Assembly: GCA_018622675.1 (NCBI GenBank)
Contig: CP076020.1
Coordinates: forward strand, 248,001 to 312,000
DNA: 64,000 nucleotides
From: Mycoplasmatota bacterium
GTDB taxonomy: Bacteria; Bacillota_I; Bacilli_A; Izemoplasmatales; Hujiaoplasmataceae
Direction of reading: 5' to 3'
Shown here: positions 18,475 to 28,067 of the stretch, piece after piece
Numbering within the stretch: position 1 is the first letter of the stretch
How the letters are laid out: every line of letters begins with the position of its first letter
The notes under the pieces: model-generated
Told to the model about the DNA's origin: nothing
Database searches by the model: none
Seen by the model: only the letters and a program-made list of their open reading frames with translations
Position numbers and translations under genes: made by a program

Positions 18475-19361
18475 AACAATATGAGTTTGAACTGATAGAC
18501 AAATTCAAAGCTAGGTACTATGTAAAAGACTTATGTAAGTATTTAGAAGTTCATAGATCAAGCTATTACAGGTATCTTAAGAGGAAGACCTACTTAACAC
18601 ATCAAGAACAAACTAAGAACCATCTGAAGATATTAATCAAGAATTACCATGAAATGTATCCGACAAAAGGATATAGATCCATAAGAAAAGATATTAGAGA
18701 TGAAACTGGTTGGGTTGTAAGTTATTACTTAATGTATCGGTGCTTTAGAGAGATGGGTATCTCTTCTAAAGCTAGAAGGAAGGCCTTTAGAAGGCCAAAA
18801 CACCAATCTGATAAGTTCCCTAATTTAGTGAATAACAATTGGTTAACATCAAGACCATTTGAGATTGTGTGTTCGGATACAACCATGTTGGTTATTAATG
18901 GGAAGAAATATGATTGGAACTATCATATAGATGTTTTTAATAATGAAATGGTAGGGTGGAATCTAGCCAACTACAAACATGGCATGGGCGTCATGAATCA
19001 TCATAATTCTTTAAAAGACTTTCTTAAGATTAAAGAAGAAAGAGGCTATGGTGATTTAAATACAATTCTTCATAGTGACCAAGGCAATATATATGCATCT
19101 AAGAAGTTTGAAAAAGCGCACAAAGATTATCCTATTACAAGAAGCATGTCAAGGGTGGCTACACCAACTGATAATGCAGTTATAGAATCACTTAATGGCT
19201 GGATAAAGGCAGACATTAAAAAGAACTTAAAAATAGATGATTTTCAAGACCCATGGAAAGCGATTGAAATCTATGTTAATTACTTTAATAACAAAAGGCC
19301 ATCATGGAAGCTAAATTATTTAAGTCCAGTAGAATATAGAATAATAAAGGGAATTAAATAA
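18468..19361 (+). CDS. IS3-family transposase OrfB (DDE), made by -1 frameshift
   Basis: The -1 frame is open from 18441 to the stop at 19361 and has no ATG before 18654, so full-length OrfB must be made as an OrfAB fusion by slippage on the A9 run at 18459-18467. The coordinates give the first codon wholly after the run. The catalytic triad is intact: D in CSDTTM, D in LHSDQGN and E in NAVIESLNG, with the usual spacing of the integrase core. The stretch 18468-18653 encodes the HTH-21-like linker (KARYYVKDLCKYLEVHRSSY). Confidence 0.9.
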   Translation, partial: LIKQYEFELIDKFKARYYVKDLCKYLEVHRSSYYRYLKRKTYLTHQEQTKNHLKILIKNYHEMYPTKGYRSIRKDIRDETGWVVSYYLMYRCFREMGISSKARRKAFRRPKHQSDKFPNLVNNNWLTSRPFEIVCSDTTMLVINGKKYDWNYHIDVFNNEMVGWNLANYKHGMGVMNHHNSLKDFLKIKEERGYGDLNTILHSDQGNIYASKKFEKAHKDYPITRSMSRVATPTDNAVIESLNGWIKADIKKNLKIDDFQDPWKAIEIYVNYFNNKRPSWKLNYLSPVEYRIIKGIK

Positions 19362-19594
19362 ATATCAATGAGTCTATATAAAGGAAAGAAAACATTTGAT
19401 ATAATATATTTAAGAATAGTAATTATATCCTCTTTTTTAAAACTTAAAGGGGGGATATGTGTCCTGTTTTTTCATAGCAGAGCAATTTTCACTTAGATCA
19501 TTATGTATGTAAGAAATGTTAAAGTAAGCATTCCTTAGGGCTCTTTGGTATGACCCTATGGGATTAATCAATGAGTCTTTGAAAGGATAAAACA

Positions 19595-21040
19595 ATGATT
19601 TCTAAATCGAATTATGTCGCTTATAAACAATGTCATAGACAATATTATTTAGACCAACACAAAGCCAACCTATCTAAGGTTAACGGGTCTATTTTAAGGC
19701 GTATGGAACAAGGAAAAGAAATAGGGGAATTAGCTAGGTCTTTGTTTAAAAACCTAGTAGAAGTCGAATATGATAGTTATAAAGACACAATGATCGGTGA
19801 TACACTCGATTTAATGAAGAAAGAAAAGATTTGTATGGCTGAAGCATCGTTTTTATATGATGATTTATTTTGTTCTGTGGATATTTTAGTTAAAGATAAT
19901 GATCAATATGATATTTATGAAGTTAAGTCTTCTACATCCATTAAAAAGGATTACTTAAAAGATATTGCTTTTCAATACTATATTCTAAAACAAAAGGGTT
20001 TAAAGATAAGAAAAACCAATTTAATTTATGTCAACAAAACATATGTTAAAGATGGGCCATTGGATTTAGACCAATTTTTTATCATTGAAGAAATCACTGA
20101 TAAAATATTACCCTATGTTAAGAAAGTACCTGAAACAGTAGATAGAATGAGACAATTAGAGGAAATGCCTACCTTTTTACCTAATAGCCATTGTTCTGAA
20201 TGTGGATATTATGATTATTGTTATAAAGACTTACCTAGTGATTCAATTACTCACTTATATTATTACAGGAAGAAGAAAAGTCAATTTTTATTAGGGAATA
20301 AAAGATTTAAAGATGTCTTAGAACATGATTCTCATTTAAGTGAATTACAACTAAGACAAATTGATTTTCATTATCATGACCGGGACGCATTGATTAAAAA
20401 AACTTTATTAAAGAGATTCCTAAATGAATGGGAATATCCTTTATATTTCTTGGACTTTGAAACTCTAGATTATGTAATACCTAAGTTTAATGGGGTTAAG
20501 GTTAATCAAAGATTACCTTATCAAGCTTCTTTACATATAGTAGATAACATAGATGCCTTAAGCCACAAGGATATTCTGATAGAACCAAGCAATGATCCAA
20601 GACAAGAAATGTGCCAGTTCTTGACTGAAGAAATTGGTTCTCATGGAAGTATTGTTGTTTATAATGCTTCATTTGAAAAAAGTGTCATAAGAGATTTGAT
20701 GGATCAGTTTCCTGAGTATAAAGATCAACTACAAGCCATTGATGATCGCGTAGTGGACTTATTAGATGTTTTTAGAAACGGCCTTGTTTATAACAAAGCC
20801 ATGGGTGGGTCTTTTTCTATTAAGCAAGTATACCCTGCCTTGTGTCCAGATAAAAAAAATGCTTATCATGATTTAGAACAAGTTCATAATGGTATAGAAG
20901 CCATGAGTGCTTTAGAAAGTTTAAATGATTTATCTGGCCGAGCATTAGAAAAGAAAAAACAAGCATTAAAAGCCTATTGCAAGTTAGATACTTTATCCAT
21001 GGTAGATATCTATAATCGATTAAAAGATATGTTAAAATAA
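19595..21040 (+). CDS. DUF2779 protein: Cas4-like nuclease plus DEDD exonuclease-like domain
   Basis: 481 residues. The N-terminal half has Cas4/AddB features: C13 plus C200, C203 and C209 for a 4Fe-4S cluster, and a PD-(D/E)xK core with D96, E109 and K111 in DIYEVKSS. The C-terminal half starts a DEDD/RNase H-like exonuclease fold at FLDFETLD (D287, E289). This is the DUF2779 architecture; function unproven but a DNA-processing role is likely. No cas genes or CRISPR array are near. AAAGGA lies upstream of the ATG. The IS3 element ends 111 bases before it, so its native promoter may have been displaced. Confidence 0.8.
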   Translation: MISKSNYVAYKQCHRQYYLDQHKANLSKVNGSILRRMEQGKEIGELARSLFKNLVEVEYDSYKDTMIGDTLDLMKKEKICMAEASFLYDDLFCSVDILVKDNDQYDIYEVKSSTSIKKDYLKDIAFQYYILKQKGLKIRKTNLIYVNKTYVKDGPLDLDQFFIIEEITDKILPYVKKVPETVDRMRQLEEMPTFLPNSHCSECGYYDYCYKDLPSDSITHLYYYRKKKSQFLLGNKRFKDVLEHDSHLSELQLRQIDFHYHDRDALIKKTLLKRFLNEWEYPLYFLDFETLDYVIPKFNGVKVNQRLPYQASLHIVDNIDALSHKDILIEPSNDPRQEMCQFLTEEIGSHGSIVVYNASFEKSVIRDLMDQFPEYKDQLQAIDDRVVDLLDVFRNGLVYNKAMGGSFSIKQVYPALCPDKKNAYHDLEQVHNGIEAMSALESLNDLSGRALEKKKQALKAYCKLDTLSMVDIYNRLKDMLK

Positions 21041-21080
21041 GGAAATTATTTAATATTTTTAAATTTGAATAAAAAAATTC

Positions 21081-21109
21081 TTCAATGAAAATTATTTTTA
21101 TGATATAAT
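21081..21109 (+). promoter_or_regulatory. Candidate promoter of the gene at 21152
   Basis: TTCAAT (21081-21086), 17 bases, perfect TATAAT (21104-21109). Confidence 0.5.
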
Positions 21110-21151
21110 GCTTAAATAGATTAAATAATGAATACTTGAGGAGATAAGTTT

Positions 21152-21847
21152 ATGACTAAAGAATTACAGGTACCTATCCACTTAATTGTAGAAACAACAA
21201 GTCATCCAACCTATGTTGATTTGTTAGTTGCACATTTAGATAATGGCATGTCTACGGATATTTCTATTAAAAGCAATGGTCAAGTAGTGGCTAAAACAGA
21301 AGATGCATCTGTTATTGACTATTTGATTAAAAACAAAAGATGGAATGGATATAACGAAACAGCCCTATTATCGAATGATTTATTATGTATTAGACCTTTC
21401 GAAGAAGAAAAGGATTTAGATCGTTTAGCAAAATTAGATATGGAAATAGTAGATGATATTTTTTCTAATGATATCATTGATCAAATATCTAAAAGAGCAA
21501 CTAAAATGGTGATGAATCGTTCAGAGGATTATGGTGCCAATATTTTTATTGTAGAATATAGAGATGAAATCATTGGTAAAATCATTTATCAAAATAAAGG
21601 TGAAGTGATGAGATTAAATTTCAAATTTAACTTAATCTCTAACTTAGAGATCCAAGAAGCAACTAAAGCTATTAAATTGGTGATGAGAAGATTAATCGCT
21701 ACATTTGATTTTAATCAGTTTTTATTTGATAAAACAGATGTAGACCAAATAGCCTTAATCAATGAATTAGGTATTGAATATAAGGATCATGATTACCATT
21801 TATCTAGAAGAGATTTTACTAAATATATTCAACATTTTTTACAATAA
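21152..21847 (+). CDS. Uncharacterised protein, possibly GNAT-like
   Basis: 231 residues, soluble. The first 80 residues are a small beta-rich region (IHLIVETTSHPTYVDLLVAHLDNG). From LLCIRPFEEEKDLDRLAKLDMEIVDD the sequence looks like the start of a GCN5-type acetyltransferase, and IFIVEYRDEIIGKIIY fits a central strand pair, but the acetyl-CoA loop is not evident. It has its own promoter and terminator. Family call is uncertain. Confidence 0.45.
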   Translation: MTKELQVPIHLIVETTSHPTYVDLLVAHLDNGMSTDISIKSNGQVVAKTEDASVIDYLIKNKRWNGYNETALLSNDLLCIRPFEEEKDLDRLAKLDMEIVDDIFSNDIIDQISKRATKMVMNRSEDYGANIFIVEYRDEIIGKIIYQNKGEVMRLNFKFNLISNLEIQEATKAIKLVMRRLIATFDFNQFLFDKTDVDQIALINELGIEYKDHDYHLSRRDFTKYIQHFLQ

Positions 21848-21864
21848 AGATATAAAGAAAAAAC

Positions 21865-21899
21865 AACCATAGTGAATATGTCACTCATGGTTTTTTTTT
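21865..21899 (+). terminator. Intrinsic terminator
   Basis: AACCATAGTGA pairs with TCACTCATGGTT (one bulged C), followed by a run of nine T. Confidence 0.85.
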
Positions 21900-22077
21900 G
21901 CTTGAAAGAGTAAGAATTAGCCTTGCTTTATCAAAGTGTTCAAATACTTTAAATAGAAAGTCTCTAGTCTTATTATTCGTAAATATCATTATATTTGATA
22001 TAATAAAATTAACTATTTATTTTTATCTTAGTTGATAAGTAAAGAATAGTTTTATCATGTTTTAGAAGGTATATGTT

Positions 22078-24332
22078 ATGAAAAGAAAAGAAAAATTTAA
22101 GTCAATATCAAAATTGTATATTATTGTGCCCATGTTGGTTATTATCGCTATATTTGCAATCATCAATACTTTAACTGTTAGAAACCGTATTGATGAAAAC
22201 TATAAAATTCTTGAACAAGAGTCTTTATCTCTTGCCAAGTCTTTTTCCTTTACCCTATCTAACTCTATTGATTCAGAACAAATCATTAATGATTTATTAG
22301 AGAGTAAATTAAGAATTGCTAGTGGTCTTTTAGCCCATGATGATAGTATTAGAAGTGATGAACATCTAATGGAAGAAGCGAATAGGTATGATATAGATGT
22401 GATATTTTAATATAATGCTAGTATGGAAATCATTTATTCTTCAGTGCCCGAATTTATCGGTTGGACAGCGCCTGATGGTCACCCGGTTCAAGTTTTCTAT
22501 GCAAGTGGACAAGAATCATACGTAGGTGAAATTAGAGAGGACACTGAAACTGGTGAATTATTTAAATATGGTTATTATCGATTAGAAAATGATGATTTTA
22601 TTCAAATTGGTTTTAAGGCCGAAACCATTAGTGCCTTTTTAAATACTTCTGATATGGACTATTTATTAAATAGACTCAAAGAAGATAGTGATGTTGAAGA
22701 CTTACACTTTATTTCTAATGATTTAAAGATAATTCATTCTACGAACCCGGATGCTTTAGATGTTGAAATAGATGATCCTAAAGTACAAGCGTATTTAATG
22801 AGCGATGACATTCAGTCTTATTATGTCACCAATCAAGAATCAGATAACTTGTATTATGTTTTCGCAAGCATTTATGATGGTGATGAAAAAGCGGGGAATT
22901 TAGTGATTGCTAAATCAACTGCCTATATAGAAGCCATCGAAAGAGAAATTAAAAATAATGGTTATACTATTGTTGGACTTATATTGAGTATTTTTGCAAT
23001 AGCTATAATGATGATTTATAAAAGAAGCAAAAGTTTTTTAAATTTAGCTTACTATGATAAAACCACCCATCTTCCTAATGATTTATATTTAAAATCATAT
23101 TTAGAAGAAAGTATGGTTAAAAGTGGTAAGAAAGCAATATTTTTAATTGATATTAAAAATTTTAAAACCATTAATTTAACCTATGGTTATGAATATGGAG
23201 ATAAAGTTTTAAAAGAGGTAGCGCATCGCTTATTGTTTATATTGAAAGAGCGTGGCATGCTCTTTAGGTTTTCTCAAGATCGTTTTGTCTTTGTCTTAGA
23301 CCAATATAATGATTCAAGTGAACTAGTGACTTATGCAAATGATATGGAAACCATATTTAGTCAACCATTTAGGAAAGTTGATGACCACCAGTATATACAC
23401 TCTAAAATCGCGATTATCGAAGTGGATCAAGTAGAAAAAGTTGATTCTATATTAAGAAATGCTAGTATTGCTTTAGACCATAATAAAGAAACAGATGGAC
23501 ATTATACATTTTTTAACCAACATATGAGTGCTGCTCTAGAAAGAGAAAATGATATAGAAAAAATTCTTCTTGAAGCCTTAGAAAATGAAGATGAGTCAAT
23601 TATATCGCTTGTATTTCAACCCATCATATCAACATATTCAATGAATATCATTGGCTTTGAAACCTTGGCGAGAATGCAAACTGAAAAATATGGTTTTATT
23701 AGTCCTGAAGAATTTATAGGTGTTGCTGAAAAAAATTGTTAATATCAAAACTAGGAAATTTTATTTTTAAACAAGCTTTGCTTTTCTTAAATCAATTAGA
23801 TGATCTATTCCCTGGTTCTCATTTAAAAGTTTCCATTAATGTTTCTATTTTAGAGTTGTTACGTGGAGATTATATAGACCATATTAAAAATACTGTTAAA
23901 GAATGTCATATTTCACCAAAACGAATAGAATTAGAAGTCACTGAATCAGTTTTTGAAGAAAAATTTGATTTGGCTAATTCAATTATGGGAGATTTAAGAA
24001 GACTTGGTTTCACAGTGGCTCTTGATGATTTTGGTAAGGGTTATTCATCTTTTTATAGGTTAAGAGAAATGAATATGGATACCATTAAAATTGATAAGTG
24101 TTTTGTTGATAAGATTAACAAAACCAATACGGATGAATTTATTATAGATGAGATTATTGCATTGAGTCATAAGTTAGGATTAAAAGTGGTTGGAGAAGGC
24201 GTCGAAAGTATTGAACAAGTCATTTATTTAAAAGCCAATATGTGTGACTTCTTACAAGGTTATTATTTAAGTAAACCCCTAAAAGCACCTGACCTCATCC
24301 GTTTTATTAAAGCTCACTCTCTCAAAGATTAA
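22078..24332 (+). pseudogene. Broken membrane GGDEF-EAL protein
   Basis: One gene in three pieces. An N-terminal helix (YIIVPMLVIIAIFAIIN), an extracellular sensor region, a second helix (about 22970-23020), a GGDEF domain and an EAL domain would make a protein of about 750 residues. Breaks: an in-frame TAA at 22408-22410, after which the same frame resumes with YNASMEIIYS; and a one-base loss near the seven-A run at 23729-23735, so that ...GVAEKNC ends at 23742 while the EAL half continues in the next frame (LISKLGNFIFKQ). The GGDEF site reads SQDRF and would not make c-di-GMP. The EAL motifs (ETLAR, ELEVTESVF, LDDFGKGYSS, KIDK, GEGVES) look sound. Two lesions favour a true pseudogene, though sequencing error at the A run is possible. 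Confidence 0.8.
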
Positions 24333-24342
24333 AGGAGAAATT

Positions 24343-24792
24343 ATGAGTCAAAAATATAAAAACGTGGCTGATTATATGGAAAAATTACCTGTAGAAAGAA
24401 AAAGGGTCTTTAACCACTTAAGACAAGTGATTAAAGACTCTTTACCTGAGGGTTATGAAGAAACTATGTCATATGATATGCTTGCCTATGTTGTCCCAAA
24501 ATCAATTTATCCACAAGGCTATAAAGCCAATAAAGAAGAACCTCTGCCACTGATGTATCTAGCATCACAGAAGAAACATATAGCCCTTTATCATATGGGT
24601 ATCTATCTCATGCCTGATTTAAGTGATTGGTTTAAAGAATCTTATAAGAAAATCTTTAATCAATTACCAGATATGGGTAAATCTTGTATCCGTTTCAAAA
24701 AAATGGACACAATCCCATATGATTTAATAAAAGAATTGGTCAGTAAACTTTCTGTTAAAGCATGGATTCGTCTTTATGAAGACAATATGTAA
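24343..24792 (+). CDS. DUF1801-family protein
   Basis: 149 residues matching DUF1801 (YdhG-like, iron-chaperone-fold family): VADYMEKLPVERKRVFNHLRQVI, GYEETMSYDMLAYVVP and KHIALYHMGIYLMP are the typical blocks, followed by MGKSCIRFKKMDTIPYDLIKELV. Function unknown. It begins 10 bases after the broken EAL gene behind AAAGGAG, so it probably shared that gene's transcript. Confidence 0.8.
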   Translation: MSQKYKNVADYMEKLPVERKRVFNHLRQVIKDSLPEGYEETMSYDMLAYVVPKSIYPQGYKANKEEPLPLMYLASQKKHIALYHMGIYLMPDLSDWFKESYKKIFNQLPDMGKSCIRFKKMDTIPYDLIKELVSKLSVKAWIRLYEDNM

Positions 24793-24822
24793 AAGAGTTT
24801 TACTAATAGAAATAAAACAATC

Positions 24823-24850
24823 AACCCACCCGTATATGGGTGGGTTTTCT
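24823..24850 (+). terminator. Intrinsic terminator
   Basis: AACCCACCC (24823-24831) pairs with GGGTGGGTT (24838-24846), then TTCTTATTTTTT. Confidence 0.85.
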
Positions 24851-24937
24851 TATTTTTTCTGATCTTTGAGTGAAAAGTGTTTACTTTTTCTATATTTATG
24901 GTACACTTAATAGTCTTAAAAAATGAAGGAGAAGTAC

Positions 24938-26548
24938 ATGAACTATAAAAACGAACAAATTGAACACGCATTAAATGATATGGGATTTGATGAATTTACG
25001 GAAATTCAAAGCAAAGCTATCCCGTTGATTGAACAAGGATTAGATGTTATCGGGCATTCACAAACAGGAACTGGTAAAACAGCTGCCTTTGGAATCCCTA
25101 TGTTAGAAAAGCTAGATTACGAGAATAAAAACATTCAAGCAATGATTATTTGTCCTACAAGAGAACTTGCCGTCCAAGTTAAATCAGAAATTGATTCAAT
25201 GGGTCAATATTTACCAAAATTGAAAACAGTTGCTATTTATGGGGGAGAACCTATTACCACTCAAATTAGAAGTTTGAAGTATAAACCTCAAGTGATTATT
25301 GGAACACCAGGTAGAATCATTGATTTAATGAAAAGAAAATTAATCAAATTATTTGATATATCATACCTTGTATTAGATGAAGCCGATGAAATGTTGAAAA
25401 TGGGTTTTGTAGATGATATAGAATTAATTCTAGAACAAACCAACCAAGATAGACAAACTGTGATGTTTTCCGCAACTATGCCTAAAAGAATTTTAAACAT
25501 TACGAATCGTTATATGAAAAAGCCAGAACTTGTCAATGTTGTGACAGGAGATGAAACAAATCTTGATATTACTCAATATTATTATCAAATACAAGATAAA
25601 AATAAAGTAGAAGGCATTCAAAGACTACTACATGTCTATAATCCAAATTTAACTTTAATTTTTTGTAATACAAAAAGAAAAGTTGATGATGTGACTAGAG
25701 AATTAAGTAAAAAAGGCTACAATGTCAATAAAATCCATGGTGATTTAAAACAAACCGCAAGATTACAAGTATTAGATAGTTTTCATTCAGGTGTTTTAGA
25801 TATCCTTGTCGCAACTGATGTTGCCGCAAGAGGTTTAGATATAAAAAATGTTGAAATTGTTATAAATTATGATGTTCCAGAAAAAGCTGAATACTATGTT
25901 CACCGTATTGGAAGAACTGGACGTATTGGAAATAAGGGTTATTCTTTTACTTTAGTATCTAAACGCGAATTATCTCGTTTAGATTCTATATTAGCATTTA
26001 CTAAGTCAACCATTAAAAAAAGAAAGATACCAACGCCTGATACAGTTGTTAGAGTGAGACAAGATCACCAATTACTTGAAGTAGAGGGTATTATCCAAAA
26101 TATTAATACCAGTCCATACTTAGATACAGCTTCTAAGTTATTGGATATCCATGAACCTTTAGAAGTCATTAGTGCTTTATTATATAAACTTGATAAAAAC
26201 CAAGTAACAGAAAAAATTGACGGAGATATAAACGAAGATTTTACTAAGAGAAGTTCTAAAGGACAAACTAAAAATACTAGAACAAGATCTAATCATCAAA
26301 GATATCATTTGAATGTTGGTAGTGAATCTGGTTTATCACCTAAGCAATTGGTTAACTTTATTATGAAAAAAACCAAGTTAAATAATAATGATATTGTCGA
26401 TGTTTCTGTAAGTAAAAAAGCAAGTTTCTTTTCAACACAGCCAAGACATTATAACCATGTCATAGCGTCATTAACCAACGTGACTTTAAGTGGTAAAAAT
26501 ACATCAGTACAAATGGCTAAGCCGACAAAGAAAAATTATAATAGATAA
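24938..26548 (+). CDS. DEAD-box ATP-dependent RNA helicase (CshA/DbpA type)
   Basis: 536 residues. Unwinds RNA during ribosome assembly or RNA decay. Motifs in order: Q motif region FTEIQSKAIP, Walker A SQTGTGKT (41-48), PTRELA (73-78), GG, TPGR, DEAD (147-150), SAT in MFSATMP, ARGLDI, HRIGRTGR. After a basic linker the last 75 residues (GLSPKQLVNFIMKKTKLNNNDIVDVSV...) form a DbpA-type RNA-binding domain, so a ribosomal RNA target is likely. ATG 24938 has AAGGAG 6 bases upstream. Single-gene unit with its own terminator. Confidence 0.93.
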   Translation: MNYKNEQIEHALNDMGFDEFTEIQSKAIPLIEQGLDVIGHSQTGTGKTAAFGIPMLEKLDYENKNIQAMIICPTRELAVQVKSEIDSMGQYLPKLKTVAIYGGEPITTQIRSLKYKPQVIIGTPGRIIDLMKRKLIKLFDISYLVLDEADEMLKMGFVDDIELILEQTNQDRQTVMFSATMPKRILNITNRYMKKPELVNVVTGDETNLDITQYYYQIQDKNKVEGIQRLLHVYNPNLTLIFCNTKRKVDDVTRELSKKGYNVNKIHGDLKQTARLQVLDSFHSGVLDILVATDVAARGLDIKNVEIVINYDVPEKAEYYVHRIGRTGRIGNKGYSFTLVSKRELSRLDSILAFTKSTIKKRKIPTPDTVVRVRQDHQLLEVEGIIQNINTSPYLDTASKLLDIHEPLEVISALLYKLDKNQVTEKIDGDINEDFTKRSSKGQTKNTRTRSNHQRYHLNVGSESGLSPKQLVNFIMKKTKLNNNDIVDVSVSKKASFFSTQPRHYNHVIASLTNVTLSGKNTSVQMAKPTKKNYNR

Positions 26549-26555
26549 TGATTAA

Positions 26556-26581
26556 ATGCTTTCAATTTGAAAGCATTTTTT
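26556..26581 (+). terminator. Intrinsic terminator of the helicase gene
   Basis: ATGCTTTC (26556-26563), loop AATTT, GAAAGCAT (26569-26576), then T run. Confidence 0.85.
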
Positions 26582-26645
26582 AAATAGAAATATAGTCATT
26601 TTAATGATATAATATCTATGCAATAAAAAAAAGATGGTGATCACT

Positions 26646-27479
26646 TTGAATAGAATCAATAGGCAATACCTTGAAGCAATTAGACAAGATAAAGAAAAAA
26701 GAAAATCAATAACGAGAAATATTTTTTATATTTCTTTATTGTTGGTTTTTGCGACCTTTATGATTGATATGATATTAAATACACAAGCGACATTTGTTAT
26801 CATGCTTGTCTTTTGTGGCATATCAACACTTGCTTTAATCACAATGCTATTATTACCTCTTTATACAAGTGAAAAACCTATGTATGAAGTATTGATCAGT
26901 GAAATCATTAAAGACATCAATTTAAATCGTCAAAGAAATATAGATTACCAAGCCTTTCCTAAAGAAAAGGAATTGTTTAATCGAAGCGGTCTTTACCCAA
27001 AATCAACATCAAAATTAAATCGTTTTCAAATGATGCTGAGTACAGATTATCATACCAATATCAATGTGTTTTTTACAGAATTATTTACACAAACAGATAA
27101 ATCACGTGTGGTCTATCTTAAAGGTCTTTATCTAAAGTTTGACACAATGAATGATCAACTCTTTCAAATTAGAAGCAAGGGTAATGAAAAACACAAGGGT
27201 ATAAAATTAAAAAAAGAAATCTTAGAAGATAAAACAAGAATCTTTACTGAAGATTTGCCGGTGAACGAGACTTATCTGTCTTTATATAAAAAACTAAAAG
27301 ATAGATATAAACAGGTGGAAATTTCAGGTATAGATAGACAAATCCATGTAAGTATCAATCATTTCTTTGACTTTAAAAAGCCTAAAGAGATTAGCCAAGA
27401 AGTTTATCAAAGCTTTTATGATAAGATGATAGAAACAATTGAATTGATTGATGAGATCAGCGAAGATATTTCATATTAA
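26646..27479 (+). CDS. Membrane-anchored protein, DUF3137-like
   Basis: About 277 residues. Two transmembrane helices near the N-terminus (IFYISLLLVFATFMIDMIL and FVIMLVFCGISTLALITMLLLP) precede a cytoplasmic domain with a block RVVYLKGLYLKFDTMNDQLFQIRSKG that recalls DUF3137 proteins. I am not certain of that match. Start chosen at TTG 26646 because GGTGA lies 5 bases upstream; ATG 26634 in the same frame has no ribosome site. Function unknown; a short gap separates it from arsC. Confidence 0.5.
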   Translation: MNRINRQYLEAIRQDKEKRKSITRNIFYISLLLVFATFMIDMILNTQATFVIMLVFCGISTLALITMLLLPLYTSEKPMYEVLISEIIKDINLNRQRNIDYQAFPKEKELFNRSGLYPKSTSKLNRFQMMLSTDYHTNINVFFTELFTQTDKSRVVYLKGLYLKFDTMNDQLFQIRSKGNEKHKGIKLKKEILEDKTRIFTEDLPVNETYLSLYKKLKDRYKQVEISGIDRQIHVSINHFFDFKKPKEISQEVYQSFYDKMIETIELIDEISEDISY

Positions 27480-27519
27480 TCATAATCAAGTGATCAAACA
27501 TTCAAAGGAGATTGTTTAA

Positions 27520-27975
27520 ATGAAAAAGATTAAAGTAGCCTATGTATGTGTACATAATAGTTGTCGGTCACAAATGGCTGAAGCAATCACTAAAACACTT
27601 CATGAAGATTTTTTTGAAGCTTATAGTGGTGGCACCGAAACCAAGCCTCAAATTAACCAAGATGCTGTTAGGATTAGTAAGGATTTATATGATGTAGATA
27701 TGAACTTAAGTCAAAGATCTAAGTTGATAGAAGAATTACCTAATCAAGTAGATATTTTAATTACTATGGGCTGTAATGTGATTTGTCCTCATATACCATG
27801 TAAACACAGAGAAGATTGGGGATTAGATGATCCTAGTGGTTTAGAAGATAAAGCTTTTTATGAAACTGCAAAAGTGATTAAGGGAAAAATAAAAGATTTA
27901 AGAGATAGAATTGAAAGTCAAGAATTAAAGTTGGATTCTAAAATTGATATAAAAATAAAAACGGAAGTGATTTAA
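27520..27975 (+). CDS. arsC: Arsenate reductase, low-molecular-weight phosphatase type
   Basis: 151 residues. Reduces arsenate to arsenite using a cysteine relay recycled by thioredoxin. The phosphate loop C10-V-H-N-S-C15-R-S is at the N-terminus, and the redox cysteines lie in MGCNVICPHIPCK (C85, C89, C94), followed by the conserved HREDWGLDDPSG. AAAGGAGA lies before the ATG. No arsR, arsB or acr3 is next to it, so resistance would need an exporter elsewhere. A tyrosine-phosphatase role is a less likely alternative. Confidence 0.88.
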   Translation: MKKIKVAYVCVHNSCRSQMAEAITKTLHEDFFEAYSGGTETKPQINQDAVRISKDLYDVDMNLSQRSKLIEELPNQVDILITMGCNVICPHIPCKHREDWGLDDPSGLEDKAFYETAKVIKGKIKDLRDRIESQELKLDSKIDIKIKTEVI

Positions 27976-27990
27976 GCTTCCGTTTTTATT
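27957..27990 (+). terminator. Terminator overlapping the arsC stop codon
   Basis: AAAAACGGAAG (27957-27967) pairs with CTTCCGTTTTT (27977-27987); the stop codon at 27973-27975 lies in the loop. Confidence 0.85.
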
Positions 27991-28067
27991 ATATCCAAAA
28001 TTTCTAAGCTATTCATTGTATAGGAAATACAGATAAAAAACAGAATGAGCATAGAAATAGGTTGGTG

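Larger units (their letters stand above)
18076..19483 (+). mobile_element. IS3-family insertion sequence, intact
   Basis: 1408 bases bounded by inverted repeats: the first 26 bases, beginning GCTCTGCTATGAAAAAACAG, are repeated exactly in reverse at 19458-19483, and the similarity continues through a C-run/TTTAA stretch to about 40 bases. Inside are orfA and orfB in the usual -1 arrangement with a 9-A slippery run. Immediate flanks (AAT before 18074 and AAT after 19483) could be a 3-bp target duplication, but the fit is imperfect. Both genes and both ends look functional. It lies 36 bases after structured unit 2. Confidence 0.9.

Noticed and set aside
19595-21040. DUF2779 protein as a CRISPR Cas4
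   Set aside because: No CRISPR repeats or other cas genes are present and the C-terminal DEDD-like half is not part of Cas4.
22423-23742. An independent gene starting at ATG 22423
   Set aside because: It has no ribosome site and continues the frame of the preceding piece after a single stop; better explained as a fragment of one broken gene.
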